The notes beneath the pieces were generated by a model. It was not told the origin of the DNA, did not search any database, and was given only the letters and a program-made list of their open reading frames with translations. From a virus, in the IMG/VR virus record IMGVR_UViG_3300049027_000140, positions 34,116 to 98,115 of that record: 64,000 nt of DNA; one strand, 5' to 3'. This document shows positions 16,050 through 22,736 of this stretch, in pieces. The position numbers and the translations under genes were made by a program. The stretch's first letter is position 1. Each line of letters starts with the position of its first letter.

Positions 16050-16238
16050 CTACCCGGCGGCCCACAACCTGGAGAGCGCCGCAGCCACGGCGCAGGCCAG
16101 GACGAAGACGGCGGGTCCGGTCACCTTCAGCTCAAAAGAGCTCTTTTGGGCTGGAACTGCCCCGAGTTCCAGATGGCGGTTGTCAACCGGAACGACGGCG
16201 GGTACCTTCTCATGCGGAAGACGTTCGTGATTCGTCAT
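16050..16238 (-). CDS. Small membrane protein, 62 aa
   Basis: ATG at 16238 has a perfect GGAGG five bases upstream, which argues for translation. A soluble N-terminal part (about 1-36) is followed by one hydrophobic helix near the end (VFVLACAVAAALSRLW). It is the last leftward gene before the convergent rightward operon and could be a small envelope protein. A 16-base palindrome lies inside its reading frame (16133-16148). Confidence 0.55.
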   Translation of the reverse strand: MTNHERLPHEKVPAVVPVDNRHLELGAVPAQKSSFELKVTGPAVFVLACAVAAALSRLWAAG

Positions 16239-16479
16239 GGATGCCTCCACGAGCCCGGTCCCCCATCTCCGCCAAGAGCATGGGACCGGGCTTCTGCTTT
16301 CAGGCGCACGAACCCAGCGCCACGCACACCGGTGCGTGAGCCGTGTTCGCTGACCTGGGCAGGAGCATGCCATCGAATCCGCGAAACCCAAAGCGCGGGT
16401 GTAGGTCCAACGTCGCGCGGATGCACATTTCCGTGTCGGCGTCGTGGTTCACGTGGCGAAGGGCCGCCTTTTGCAAAGA
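16239..16479. other. Gene-free interval between convergent regions
   Basis: No credible gene is seen in these 241 bases. They contain the hairpin at 16252-16292 and a weaker palindrome around CACGCA-N6-TGCGTG near 16322. The leftward frame here reads as Arg/Pro-rich low-quality protein and lacks a ribosome binding site. Confidence 0.5.
16252..16300 (+). terminator. Terminator-like hairpin after the rightward early operon
   Basis: AGCCCGGTCCC (16252-16262) pairs perfectly with GGGACCGGGCT (16282-16292) across a 19-base loop, followed by TCTGCTTT. The stem is strong; the T-run is interrupted. It would stop rightward transcription that ends with the gene at 15830-16042. Confidence 0.55.
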
Positions 16480-16683
16480 TCACCCCTCCACCACCTCGAC
16501 CGCTCGCCACCACCCTCCACAGCGCCACGTCGCCGCGACGATGCCCCCGCCGTCGTAGGTCACGTCGAGCAGCACGCCCGGCGCGGCCGGGTGCGGCACC
16601 GTGAGCGTCCCGACGGGCTCGTCGAGGGCGGCTTCAGCGATGGCTGCGAGGTCTTCGAGATCGTCGGGGGAGAGGTCGTCCAT
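16480..16683 (-). CDS. Small acidic hypothetical protein, 67 aa
   Basis: An acidic N-terminal helix (MDDLSPDDLEDLAAIAEAAL) is followed by beta strands (VLLDVTYDGGGIVAATWRCGGWW). No known family. It is the gene downstream of the XRE regulator in the same leftward unit and might be a small partner of it, on position alone. Confidence 0.6.
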   Translation of the reverse strand: MDDLSPDDLEDLAAIAEAALDEPVGTLTVPHPAAPGVLLDVTYDGGGIVAATWRCGGWWRAVEVVEG

Positions 16684-16732
16684 GCCCGGAAGGTCGACGC
16701 GTGCGCGGGGCGGGTTGCGTCGGAAGTGTGCG

Positions 16733-16969
16733 CTACGGGCCGTCGCCTACGCGCTCGACGCGCAGCCTGCACCCTGCCGCCGACAGCAGCCGCACGACCG
16801 TCGACAGCGACGGATCCGCGGCGCCGGTGAGCGCCCGGCTGATGCTGCTCTGGGCGATGCCGGTCGCCACCTTCAGGTCGCGCTGCGAAAATCCTGCCGC
16901 GTCGATGGCGGCCGCGATCTGCTGGCGCAGTTCGGCGGTGAGGGTCGCGGGGTCGTCCTGGGGCATCAA
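16733..16969 (-). CDS. XRE/Cro-family helix-turn-helix regulator
   Basis: A 78-residue single-domain DNA-binding protein. Residues 28-62 match the five-helix XRE/lambda-Cro core: FSQRDLKVATGIAQSSISRAL is the HTH, with TGIAQSSISR the recognition part, followed by SLSTVVRLLSAAG. It lies second in a leftward unit whose promoter carries a 22-base dyad at 17516-17537, so autorepression is a natural guess. It is the only classical phage repressor-like protein in the window. It starts in an overlap with the gene upstream. Confidence 0.85.
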   Translation of the reverse strand: MMPQDDPATLTAELRQQIAAAIDAAGFSQRDLKVATGIAQSSISRALTGAADPSLSTVVRLLSAAGCRLRVERVGDGP

Positions 16970-17478
16970 GACCAGTTTCCTGAGAAGCCCGGGTTCTCAT
17001 CGCGCCACTCGGACACGATCTTCTCGTGGAGCGCGCGGTCCTCATCGTTGCCGCGCGCGAGGTAGCCCGCCCGCCGGCAGAGCGCCGTGTAGAGCTCGGC
17101 CTGGTCCTCGCCGTCGGTGCGGCGGAGGCGTTCGGCCGTGCCATCCTCCACCAGGCTTCCCGCAGCGCCCAGCAGGGCATCGGGTCGGCACGTCCAGAGG
17201 CAGGTGCCGTCGTTGACCACAACCCCGGCCTCGAACAGCGTGATCTTGAGGCCGGTGATGCCGGCCTCATTGAGAGCCGCCTTGATCTGCCGAACCGACG
17301 GCGCCGGGGCCTCGACCGAGATGAGCGACGGGTCCTCGGCGGCCACAGCGCGCGCCTCCTCGACGGAGAGGCCCTCGCGGGCGCCCTCGGTCGGGTCCGC
17401 CGCCTTGCTCAGGAGGAGCCCGCTGCGCTCCGCCACCTCGATCGCCGTCCACCCCGTCAGCCGCACCGTCGTCGCCAT
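16966..17478 (-). CDS. Hypothetical protein, 170 aa, upstream partner of the XRE regulator
   Basis: First gene of the unit transcribed from the dyad-bearing promoter at 17516-17544. ATG 17478 has a GGGAGGGAG ribosome binding site. It is acidic and mixed alpha/beta, beginning MATTVRLTGWTAIEVAERSG and ending WRDENPGFSGNWS. No family is recognised. The two-gene arrangement with a small XRE protein resembles toxin-antitoxin or repressor-antirepressor pairs, but nothing in the sequence proves either. Confidence 0.7.
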   Translation of the reverse strand: MATTVRLTGWTAIEVAERSGLLLSKAADPTEGAREGLSVEEARAVAAEDPSLISVEAPAPSVRQIKAALNEAGITGLKITLFEAGVVVNDGTCLWTCRPDALLGAAGSLVEDGTAERLRRTDGEDQAELYTALCRRAGYLARGNDEDRALHEKIVSEWRDENPGFSGNWS

Positions 17479-17515
17479 GATCGTCTCCCTCCCGGCGCCG
17501 CGCGCCGATGGTCTA

Positions 17516-17537
17516 CTGATATCGTATACGCTATCAG
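17516..17537. promoter_or_regulatory. 22-base operator-like dyad
   Basis: CTGATA (17516-17521) and TATCAG (17532-17537) are perfect inverted repeats around a central CGTATACG (17523-17530). Twenty of the 22 bases are symmetric. The dyad covers the -10 box and most of the spacer of the leftward promoter, the usual place for a repressor site. The XRE protein two genes downstream is the obvious candidate ligand. Confidence 0.65.
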
Positions 17538-17544
17538 CTGTCAA
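17516..17544 (-). promoter_or_regulatory. Leftward sigma-70 type promoter
   Basis: Read on the minus strand, a perfect TTGACA (17539-17544) is followed by 17 bases and TATCAG (17516-17521). The -35 box overlaps the stop codon of the upstream gene (17541-17543). It gives a leader of about 30 bases with a good ribosome binding site before ATG 17478. Confidence 0.65.
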
Positions 17545-17915
17545 GGGGCGTGCGCTGACGAGGTCACAGTAGCCGGCGCCATCGGGTGGACGCGCCTCCA
17601 CCACCGGCGCCACAGCGGGTAGGCCGCGAACACGGCGCAGCCGACGAGCGCGGCGTAGGTGCCGGACCACACGAAGTAGAGCGCCCAGCAGAGCTCCTTG
17701 CCGATGAAGTACCACGTCGATGCGCGGTGGCACTCGACCGACGGCACCGCACGGGCGGCCTCGCGCTCTCGCAGCCGCTCGGACACGGAGGCGTGCCCGA
17801 AGCTCAGGTAGACGGCGAGCGACCCGGCGAGCTCTCGCAGCTCGTGTCCGGTCGCCAGCCAGACGCCGAGGAGAACCGTCACCACCACCGCATGCTCGAA
17901 GTGCCAAGTCTTCAT
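17541..17915 (-). CDS. Membrane protein, 124 aa
   Basis: ATG 17915 is preceded by GGGAGGC. Two or three membrane helices are visible: HAVVVTVLLGVWLATG (residues 8-23) and the pair ALYFVWSGTYAALVG / CAVFAAYPLW (about 82-107). The segment between is charged and the end is short. Its stop codon lies within the -35 box of the next unit. The function is unknown; it could be an accessory envelope protein. Confidence 0.7.
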   Translation of the reverse strand: MKTWHFEHAVVVTVLLGVWLATGHELRELAGSLAVYLSFGHASVSERLREREAARAVPSVECHRASTWYFIGKELCWALYFVWSGTYAALVGCAVFAAYPLWRRWWRRVHPMAPATVTSSAHAP

Positions 17916-18103
17916 CCTCTGCCTCCCAGGGCTCTCGCCCTCTCGTCCGCTATCCGCGACGCGCCCGTCGCCCCCAGCCTTCGGTACTCGCCGCACCACC
18001 GCTCGTGCTCGGCGTCCCGCGCGCCGCACGGGCAAAGATCCCGCCGCGGGTCGGCCCCGCGCTTCTGCGCCGCCTCCCAGTCCTCGAACGTCCGCTCCCG
18101 CAT
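17912..18103 (-). CDS. Small Cys-containing protein, 63 aa
   Basis: ATG 18103 has AGGAGGG upstream. MRERTFEDWEAAQKRG is followed by CPCGARDAEHERWCGEY, a possible zinc site with Cys and His ligands. No family is recognised. Overlaps the membrane protein gene by four bases. Confidence 0.6.
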   Translation of the reverse strand: MRERTFEDWEAAQKRGADPRRDLCPCGARDAEHERWCGEYRRLGATGASRIADERARALGGRG

Positions 18104-18167
18104 CGGGCCCTCCTGATAGAGAGGACGCCATCCAGCGGCGGATCGATCGCGGGCCGCGTCGATTTCT

Positions 18168-18602
18168 TCAGCCGCCGGGCGCTGGCCGGATCTCGTACTC
18201 CGGCCACGGCTCCAGGCCGCTCTCCTCGCGCCCGCGCATCCACCACTCGGCCGCGTCGCGCGACGGGAAGATGAAGGCCCGCTCGATGGGGCCGAAGGCC
18301 TCCTCGTCGAGCCCGTTGCGGACGAGCCCTGAGAGGTAGGCGAGCGCCTCGTCGTCCTCGTCCTTGACGCGCAGGACCACGCCGCCCGGTGCAGGACCCG
18401 CCATGCTGTGCTCGGCCAGCCACTCCGTCTTCGCGCGCTCCGCATGCTCCAGCCGCACGCCTGCGCCGAGGAGCGCGGCCATGGCCTCGCGCTCGGTCTG
18501 CACGTGCTTTGCGGCGTCGTAGAGCCAGCTCGGCCCGGGGATGTACGCCTGACGCTCCTCGTGGAACCAGCGCAGGAAGTCGGCCCACGCCGGTGCGCTC
18601 AT
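18168..18602 (-). CDS. Hypothetical protein, 144 aa
   Basis: Mostly helical and acidic, with several Trp residues (PAWADFLRWFHEER at the start, DAAEWWMRGREESG near the end). Central beta segment GGVVLRVKDEDDEAL. No recognisable domain. It is coupled by a four-base overlap to the gene upstream; the 64 bases downstream hold nothing clear. Confidence 0.65.
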   Translation of the reverse strand: MSAPAWADFLRWFHEERQAYIPGPSWLYDAAKHVQTEREAMAALLGAGVRLEHAERAKTEWLAEHSMAGPAPGGVVLRVKDEDDEALAYLSGLVRNGLDEEAFGPIERAFIFPSRDAAEWWMRGREESGLEPWPEYEIRPAPGG

Positions 18603-19009
18603 CGGAACCCCAGGATGCGCGCGAGGTCCTCGACGCGCCGCTGTCCCGCCTCGACGGTGGCGCGGAGCTCCTCCGCCGTCTGCGGCAGCGGCTCCCCGCG
18701 CGCGGCGATGTTGTAGACGGTCTGCACGTAGGCATCGACGCGGTCCGTTGCCGCGGCGACTGGGGACCGCGCCGCCTCCTCGATGCCGACACGCTCGGCG
18801 AGTTCGACGGCCCGCTGCGCCTCACCGCGGTCGCCGACGATGAGCGCGAGCCTGGCGATGGTCTCCTCGCGGGCCTGTGCGCGCTGTGCCGAGGCGGCCA
18901 GGATGGGGTGCGTGGCGAGGGAGGGGAGGAGGGGCGTGAGCTTGAGCTTCGGCCGTTTCCCGGTCGCGGCGAGGCGCAGTGCGTGGAGCTTGGAGGGAGG
19001 CGCCCTCAT
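18599..19009 (-). CDS. Hypothetical helical protein, 136 aa
   Basis: A basic N-terminal third (MRAPPSKLHALRLAATGKRP) precedes a long helical region with charged heptads. ATG 19009 was chosen because it overlaps the stop of the upstream gene; the frame extends further but only as a shadow. Function unknown. Confidence 0.65.
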   Translation of the reverse strand: MRAPPSKLHALRLAATGKRPKLKLTPLLPSLATHPILAASAQRAQAREETIARLALIVGDRGEAQRAVELAERVGIEEAARSPVAAATDRVDAYVQTVYNIAARGEPLPQTAEELRATVEAGQRRVEDLARILGFR

Positions 19010-19317
19010 CGGAGCGCCTCGATCCTCGCAGCAAGGTCGATGACGCGGCCGTAGAGCTCGTGGACGCGGCGCGCGTCGGAGGGCGAGAGCCCCACCGCCT
19101 CCACATTGACCCGCGCCGACATCGACGCCGTTTGCCGCAGCACGACGAGTTCGACCGCTGGGTGTCCACCCCGCGGGCACGGCGGGCGCCACGTCAGCAT
19201 CATCCGGTCCGCGCGGAGTCCTTCCTCCCGCACGTCGCCGGCCGTCATGCCGGCGTGCTCCAGCCCGAACTCGATCACGAGCTCGGCGGCGCGCTGGATG
19301 AGGGCGACGGAGGTCAT
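19006..19317 (-). CDS. Hypothetical protein, 103 aa
   Basis: Helix-strand-helix pattern with a Pro/Gly-rich loop (TWRPPCPRGGHP). The last 25 residues form an amphipathic helix. No family is recognised. It is part of the overlapping leftward accessory unit. Confidence 0.6.
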   Translation of the reverse strand: MTSVALIQRAAELVIEFGLEHAGMTAGDVREEGLRADRMMLTWRPPCPRGGHPAVELVVLRQTASMSARVNVEAVGLSPSDARRVHELYGRVIDLAARIEALR

Positions 19318-19496
19318 TGCGGGCCGTCCTTCGGACGCTTGAACAGGTACACGTCGGGTGCGTCGCCGGACGTGATGACCTGCACGAGTTCCCAGCCAAC
19401 GCCACCGAGTTCGTCCAGACCCGTGTCCAGCTTCCAGTCAGCGGTCTCCTGCATGATCTCCACTTCGGTCGCCCTGAGATATTCCCACTTGGTCAT
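19314..19496 (-). CDS. DUF4177-like protein, 60 aa
   Basis: MTKWEYLRA, LDELGGVGWELVQV and VYLFKRP reproduce the DUF4177 pattern: a first strand with W-E-Y, a short helix with G-W-E and a final strand ending in F-K-R. The biochemical role of the family is unknown. ATG 19496 was preferred over the longer frame. A second, diverged copy is encoded at 31320-31574 on the other strand. Confidence 0.7.
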   Translation of the reverse strand: MTKWEYLRATEVEIMQETADWKLDTGLDELGGVGWELVQVITSGDAPDVYLFKRPKDGPQ

Positions 19497-19897
19497 CACG
19501 CCTCCTCCTCGTCCTTCGGTTCCGGCTCCTCGTCCCTGAACTCCTGCACGAGTCCAGGGCTCACGTACGCCCGGATGACCCGCCACGCCCACGCCAGCCG
19601 CCGCGCAGCAGCCATGTGGAGGCGGAAGTGCCGCGAGGCGAGTCTGTGCGAGCGCTCCGCCTTCTCCTCGGCCGCCCGCGACCGCGCCTCTGCTGCGGCC
19701 TCCCGAGCCTTCAGCGCCACGATCTCGGCCTGCGCGTTCATGAGTTCAGCTTGAAGACGCGCTCGCTCGTCGCTCCAGTTGAGCGGCTCCGCACCATTGA
19801 TCCGCGGCGAGGTCGTGGAGTAGCCGCGCTGGGCAAGGTCTGCGGCCACCCCGCGCGCGACCGAGACGCTGCCTCTTCTGTATGCCGCTGCACCCAT
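19496..19897 (-). CDS. Hypothetical coiled-coil protein, 133 aa
   Basis: A basic N-terminal part (1-35), a coiled coil across about 44-85 (LQAELMNAQAEIVALKAREA) and an acidic end (DEEPEPKDEEEA). It may oligomerise. No family is recognised. TGATG coupling links it to the DUF4177-like gene. Confidence 0.65.
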   Translation of the reverse strand: MGAAAYRRGSVSVARGVAADLAQRGYSTTSPRINGAEPLNWSDERARLQAELMNAQAEIVALKAREAAAEARSRAAEEKAERSHRLASRHFRLHMAAARRLAWAWRVIRAYVSPGLVQEFRDEEPEPKDEEEA

Positions 19898-19898
19898 G

Positions 19899-20105
19899 TT
19901 ACGCCTCCTCGAACCCCTGCATGATGGCGAACAGCCTCTCCGCCTCCGCTGTCACCGCCTGCGCCAGATCGGCCGGCGTCGTCGGATTCACCAGCTTTAG
20001 CGCCGCTCGGATGTGCCGCACCGCGCGGTCCAGCAGCTCCGCGGCGGCGACTGGGTCCTTGATGGCGCCCGCGATGCAGCGGCGCGCGGAGATGAGGTGT
20101 TGCAC
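19899..20105 (-). CDS. Small helical protein, 68 aa
   Basis: GTG at 20105 is the first start after the upstream gene ends; a longer frame overlaps that gene and is unlikely. The protein is a two- or three-helix bundle (AAELLDRAVRHIRAALKLV). The ribosome binding site is weak (AAAGG nine bases upstream). Function unknown. Confidence 0.5.
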   Translation of the reverse strand: MQHLISARRCIAGAIKDPVAAAELLDRAVRHIRAALKLVNPTTPADLAQAVTAEAERLFAIMQGFEEA

Positions 20106-20128
20106 GGAGATGGCCTTTCGTCGAGTGA

Positions 20129-20647
20129 TTAAGCAGCTCGGACACGCACGCTGACCGACTCCGCGCCCGCGTCCCACGCCTCGCGCTTCAGCTGCTCGCA
20201 CAGCTCCTCGGCGCCCTGCCGGTCAGCGGGCACCTTGCGGCAGTAGGCCAAGCGGCGCACGCCGTCACTGCCCGAGCTGTCGAGGATCACCTGGTCGGCC
20301 GGGTAGAAGCCCGGCGCGCCGTGGACCTCGACCTCGAAGGCGTACTCCGTGCCGTCCGCCACGCCGCGCATCTCGGCCGCCTGCTCCTGGGTCAGCACCT
20401 CGGAGAACGCCCGCTTGATGGCGCGGCGGCTGCCCTCCGGCGCGGCCGCGCAGAGGACACCGAGCTTGCGAGGGTACGAGCCCGGGATCGAGCGGAGCCA
20501 GCGCGCGTGGACCGCGTGGCGGCGGAGCTCAGTGCCGAGCAGCCGCATCGCCGGAGCCGCGAGTAGGTAGGAGAGCTCGACCCGGAGGAGGGCGAGAGCC
20601 TGAGCCGGGGTGCCGATCCAGTCCTGGGCAGCGGGGCGACGGGGCAT
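20129..20647 (-). CDS. Hypothetical protein, 172 aa, first gene of the leftward accessory unit
   Basis: Helical N-terminal half (PAQALALLRVELSYLLAAPA) and a mixed C-terminal half. ATG 20647 has no ribosome binding site, and the proposed -10 box ends six bases before it, so the mRNA would be leaderless. The product is the first of eight or nine leftward accessory genes. No known domain is visible. Confidence 0.7.
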   Translation of the reverse strand: MPRRPAAQDWIGTPAQALALLRVELSYLLAAPAMRLLGTELRRHAVHARWLRSIPGSYPRKLGVLCAAAPEGSRRAIKRAFSEVLTQEQAAEMRGVADGTEYAFEVEVHGAPGFYPADQVILDSSGSDGVRRLAYCRKVPADRQGAEELCEQLKREAWDAGAESVSVRVRAA

Positions 20648-20652
20648 GTCTT

Positions 20653-20681
20653 ATTAGTAGCGCTTCGCTCTGTTAAGTCAA
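20653..20681 (-). promoter_or_regulatory. Leftward promoter with dyad in the spacer
   Basis: On the minus strand TTGACT (20676-20681), a 17-base spacer and ACTAAT (20653-20658) form a good sigma-70 promoter. TAGCG-N3-CGCTC (20658-20670, plus strand) lies in the spacer and touches the -10 box. Only five bases separate the -10 box from ATG 20647. Confidence 0.6.
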
Positions 20682-20716
20682 CGGCAGCTCGGTGGGAATC
20701 GGCCGACTCCACGCCG

Positions 20717-20744
20717 TTGACATCCTAGCGCCCGTCGCTACCAT
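20717..20744 (+). promoter_or_regulatory. Rightward promoter with dyad in the spacer
   Basis: TTGACA (20717-20722), a 16-base spacer and TACCAT (20739-20744). The dyad TAGCG-CCCGT-CGCTA (20726-20740) lies in the spacer and overlaps the first bases of the -10 box. It diverges from the leftward promoter 36 bases away and would serve the gene at 20781. Confidence 0.55.
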
Positions 20745-20780
20745 TGGCACGCGAGGTGCTATGAGGGAGCGAGGACGAGG

Positions 20781-21128
20781 ATGGTGAAGGGCGTGATGGG
20801 TCGGCCGCGTGGAGCTCCGCTGCCGGCGAGCGAACTGGCCGACGTAGGCGAAGGCATGGTGCGCGTGTTCCTGCGGGTGCCGCCGCCGCTCGCGGAAGGG
20901 ATGGGCAAACCGAGGCAGCGGCCGGTCCACCTGGCGATCGCGGTCGAGCGGCTGCTGCTGACCGAGCCGCGGCCGCGCATCCCCGAGGTGATGGCCGAGG
21001 GGCCCGGTGCGCAGTGGACGGTCCTGCGCTGGCAGGCCGAGCGAATGGAGGAGCGCTTCGGGCTCGCAGATCGCGACCGCGCCTTCCTCCTGGCGATCGA
21101 GCGGTACATCTCAGAGATAGACCAGTAG
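20781..21128 (+). CDS. Hypothetical protein, 115 aa, in the control region
   Basis: ATG 20781 has GAGGA five bases upstream. The protein starts with a basic segment (MVKGVMGRPRGAPLPASE), then a strand (MVRVFLRVPPPLAEGM) and two helices. I see no definite HTH. It sits between two promoters that carry the same dyad, so an autoregulatory role is conceivable. An 8-codon frame (20761-20787) overlaps its start. The family is unknown. Confidence 0.65.
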   Translation: MVKGVMGRPRGAPLPASELADVGEGMVRVFLRVPPPLAEGMGKPRQRPVHLAIAVERLLLTEPRPRIPEVMAEGPGAQWTVLRWQAERMEERFGLADRDRAFLLAIERYISEIDQ

Positions 21129-21174
21129 AGACGCTGCGTTAGGCGGCCCCCCGCAAGAACCGAATCACGGCCCG

Positions 21175-21202
21175 TTGACATCGTAGCGCCATGCGCTACT
21201 AT
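21175..21202 (+). promoter_or_regulatory. Rightward promoter with dyad in the spacer, leaderless start
   Basis: TTGACA (21175-21180), 16 bases, TACTAT (21197-21202). The spacer contains TAGCGC-CAT-GCGCTA (21184-21198). Six bases after the -10 box comes ATG 21209, so the predicted transcript begins at or within a base or so of the start codon. Confidence 0.65.
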
Positions 21203-21208
21203 GTCGAC

Positions 21209-21790
21209 ATGAGCAACGGTGCTGCGGCGGTCTTCGGTGAGGTGGCGGCGAACGACGTGTGTGCGACGGTCTCCGAAGACCGCGCTCGCCGGCTGGAGCC
21301 TGAGTACGCGCGGCTCCGCGAGGTGGCGAAGGGGCACTGGACGGGCGCCAAATACGACAAGGAGCGGCCGTTCACGGAGACGGCGAAGCTCATCCGCAAA
21401 GAGCTCGCCGCGGCGTCGAAGGCTGACGGCGTGCTCCGCGGCGTGAAGTGCACCGTGAAGTCCGGGTGGTCGACGTACAAGCGGTCGCTCGACATCAAGA
21501 TCGTCGAGGTCGCCACCGGGGACAAGATGCCGATCATGAACCCGGCCCGTGTCGAGCGCGAGATGCGGAACCCGCACGCCGCCGTGCTCGGCTGCTGGCT
21601 CTCGAAGCGCGGGAAGGAGATCGAGAAGGCTGTCGAGACGATCGCGCGTCAGTACAGCTACGACAAGAGCGACTCGATGTCGGATTACCATGACACCGCG
21701 TTCCACATCTCGGTGACGTTCGCGAGTGATGTGCAAGCGTCGCACCGCGCCGAGGTCGAGGCCGCCGTGCGGATGGCCGGCCGGGTCTGA
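21209..21790 (+). CDS. Protein with LPD29-like pattern, 193 aa
   Basis: From about residue 60 the order TETAKLIRKELAAA, a strand pair (KCTVKSGW and SLDIKIVEV), then a C-terminal VETIARQYSYD with DTAFHISVTF recalls the LPD29 domain. That domain is known from polyvalent proteins of phages and conjugative elements. Those proteins are often delivered with the DNA and are suspected anti-defence factors; their chemistry is unknown. ATG 21209 is preferred to ATG 21191, which lies inside the promoter. There is no ribosome binding site, consistent with a leaderless message. Confidence 0.6.
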   Translation: MSNGAAAVFGEVAANDVCATVSEDRARRLEPEYARLREVAKGHWTGAKYDKERPFTETAKLIRKELAAASKADGVLRGVKCTVKSGWSTYKRSLDIKIVEVATGDKMPIMNPARVEREMRNPHAAVLGCWLSKRGKEIEKAVETIARQYSYDKSDSMSDYHDTAFHISVTFASDVQASHRAEVEAAVRMAGRV

Positions 21791-21820
21791 CGCGAGCCCA
21801 CCGACAACCCACCACGCCGC

Positions 21821-21850
21821 GCCTGCATCCGGTCCGCCGGTGCGGGCTTT
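21821..21850 (+). terminator. Terminator-like hairpin
   Basis: GCCTGCA (21821-21827) pairs with TGCGGGC (21841-21847) with an inner CC/GG extension, followed by TTT. It lies between the stop at 21790 and the next gene at 21869 and would end or attenuate the upstream transcript. Confidence 0.5.
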
Positions 21851-21868
21851 CGGCGTCGGGAGGGGGCC

Positions 21869-22081
21869 ATGGTGGTGCAGTGGAGCTTGGAGATGCTCGA
21901 GGCGACGTGGCGGCGGCAGGGGCTCGCGGTGGAGCGCGGCGGCATGGTGCGGGCGCGCTGCCGCGGCGAGGTGGTCGAGATTCCGTGCGAGCTCGTGGGC
22001 CGGGCGGCGAGCGGGCGGACGGTGATCTGCGTGGCCGGGCGGCTGGAGCAGTTCGACCCGGAGGAGGTCGTCGATGGGTGA
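21869..22081 (+). CDS. Small hypothetical protein, 70 aa
   Basis: ATG follows GGGAGGGGG. The sequence alternates short strands (MVRARCRGEVVEIPCEL, TVICVAGRLEQF) and could be a small beta barrel with two Cys residues. No family is recognised. Overlaps the next gene by eight bases. Confidence 0.6.
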   Translation: MVVQWSLEMLEATWRRQGLAVERGGMVRARCRGEVVEIPCELVGRAASGRTVICVAGRLEQFDPEEVVDG

Positions 22082-22361
22082 GCAGTACTGGGCCGAGGTG
22101 ACGGGGGAGAACGAGACGTACGTGATCGCCACCGGGGACGCCGCGCCGGTGGCCGAGATCGTGGCGCACTGGACCCGGGAGCGGGAGCGTGCGATCGACA
22201 TCTACACCGGGGAGAGCCTGCCGACGGCGCGCCGGGTCGACCAGCTCATGAGGGCGCTGGACGGCACCCTGCGGCGGACGCAGCACGGGCGGGAGCTCGT
22301 GGCGCGCGGGAGCGACGCGGGGTGGCTGGAGGCGATTCGGGCGACGGGCGCGGTAAAGTAG
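22074..22361 (+). CDS. Hypothetical protein, 95 aa
   Basis: Mixed fold with a strand-rich start (YWAEVTGENETYVIATGD) and helices after residue 25. Last rightward gene of the control region; the next 20 bases lead into a strong hairpin that separates it from the late operon. Function unknown. Confidence 0.6.
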   Translation: MGEQYWAEVTGENETYVIATGDAAPVAEIVAHWTRERERAIDIYTGESLPTARRVDQLMRALDGTLRRTQHGRELVARGSDAGWLEAIRATGAVK

Positions 22362-22379
22362 GGCCCATGGAGCGCGAAA

Positions 22380-22402
22380 ACCGCCGGGACGTGCCCGGCG
22401 GT
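22380..22402 (-). terminator. Terminator of the late operon (probably bidirectional)
   Basis: ACCGCCGGG (22380-22388) and CCCGGCGGT (22394-22402) form a perfect nine-base stem with a five-base loop. On the minus strand the stem is followed directly by TTTTCG, a typical intrinsic terminator for the leftward late genes ending at 22426. On the plus strand it also lies just after the stop at 22361. Confidence 0.8.
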
Positions 22403-22425
22403 CTCGCTCTGCGACTCGGCGGAGG

Positions 22426-22734
22426 CTAACCTCCCGGCGCGCGGCCTCCAGGTGGACCACCGCCGCCGCCTCCACCCTGCCCATCCTCACGCGGCCGCCC
22501 CTTGAATCCGGTGTCCTCGGCATGCGCAGCTCCGCGAGCATCCCGCTCGTCTCCGTGCCGGCCGAGGTCGGACTGGTAGCCGACGAGGTAGGCGCCGTTC
22601 TGCGGGCGCTGGCCGTTGCGCGCTGTCTCCCAGCGGTCCACGCCGATAACGGCGAGGCATTCCTCCGGCGTCGGCGTCCGCTCCGGGTCGGCGTCGGCCA
22701 CGCGGATCACGAGGTGCAGGGTGCGGATGGCCAT
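22426..22734 (-). CDS. Last gene of the late operon, 102 aa
   Basis: A beta-strand opening (AIRTLHLVIRVADADPE) and a Gly/Pro-rich disordered tail (QGGGGGGGPPGGRAPGG). Residues around CLAVIGVDRWETARNGQRPQ suggest a small globular unit. It follows the repeat-bearing virion protein and may be a minor structural or assembly protein. No family is recognised. Confidence 0.65.
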   Translation of the reverse strand: MAIRTLHLVIRVADADPERTPTPEECLAVIGVDRWETARNGQRPQNGAYLVGYQSDLGRHGDERDARGAAHAEDTGFKGRPREDGQGGGGGGGPPGGRAPGG

Positions 22735-22736
22735 GG

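Noticed and set aside
16133-16148. Perfect palindrome CAAAAGAGCTCTTTTG as a terminator or operator
   Set aside because: It lies inside a reading frame with a strong ribosome binding site and lacks a T-run outside the stem; kept only as a remark.
21191-21208. ATG 21191 as start of the LPD29-like gene
   Set aside because: It lies inside the spacer dyad and before the -10 box, so it would not be in the predicted transcript.
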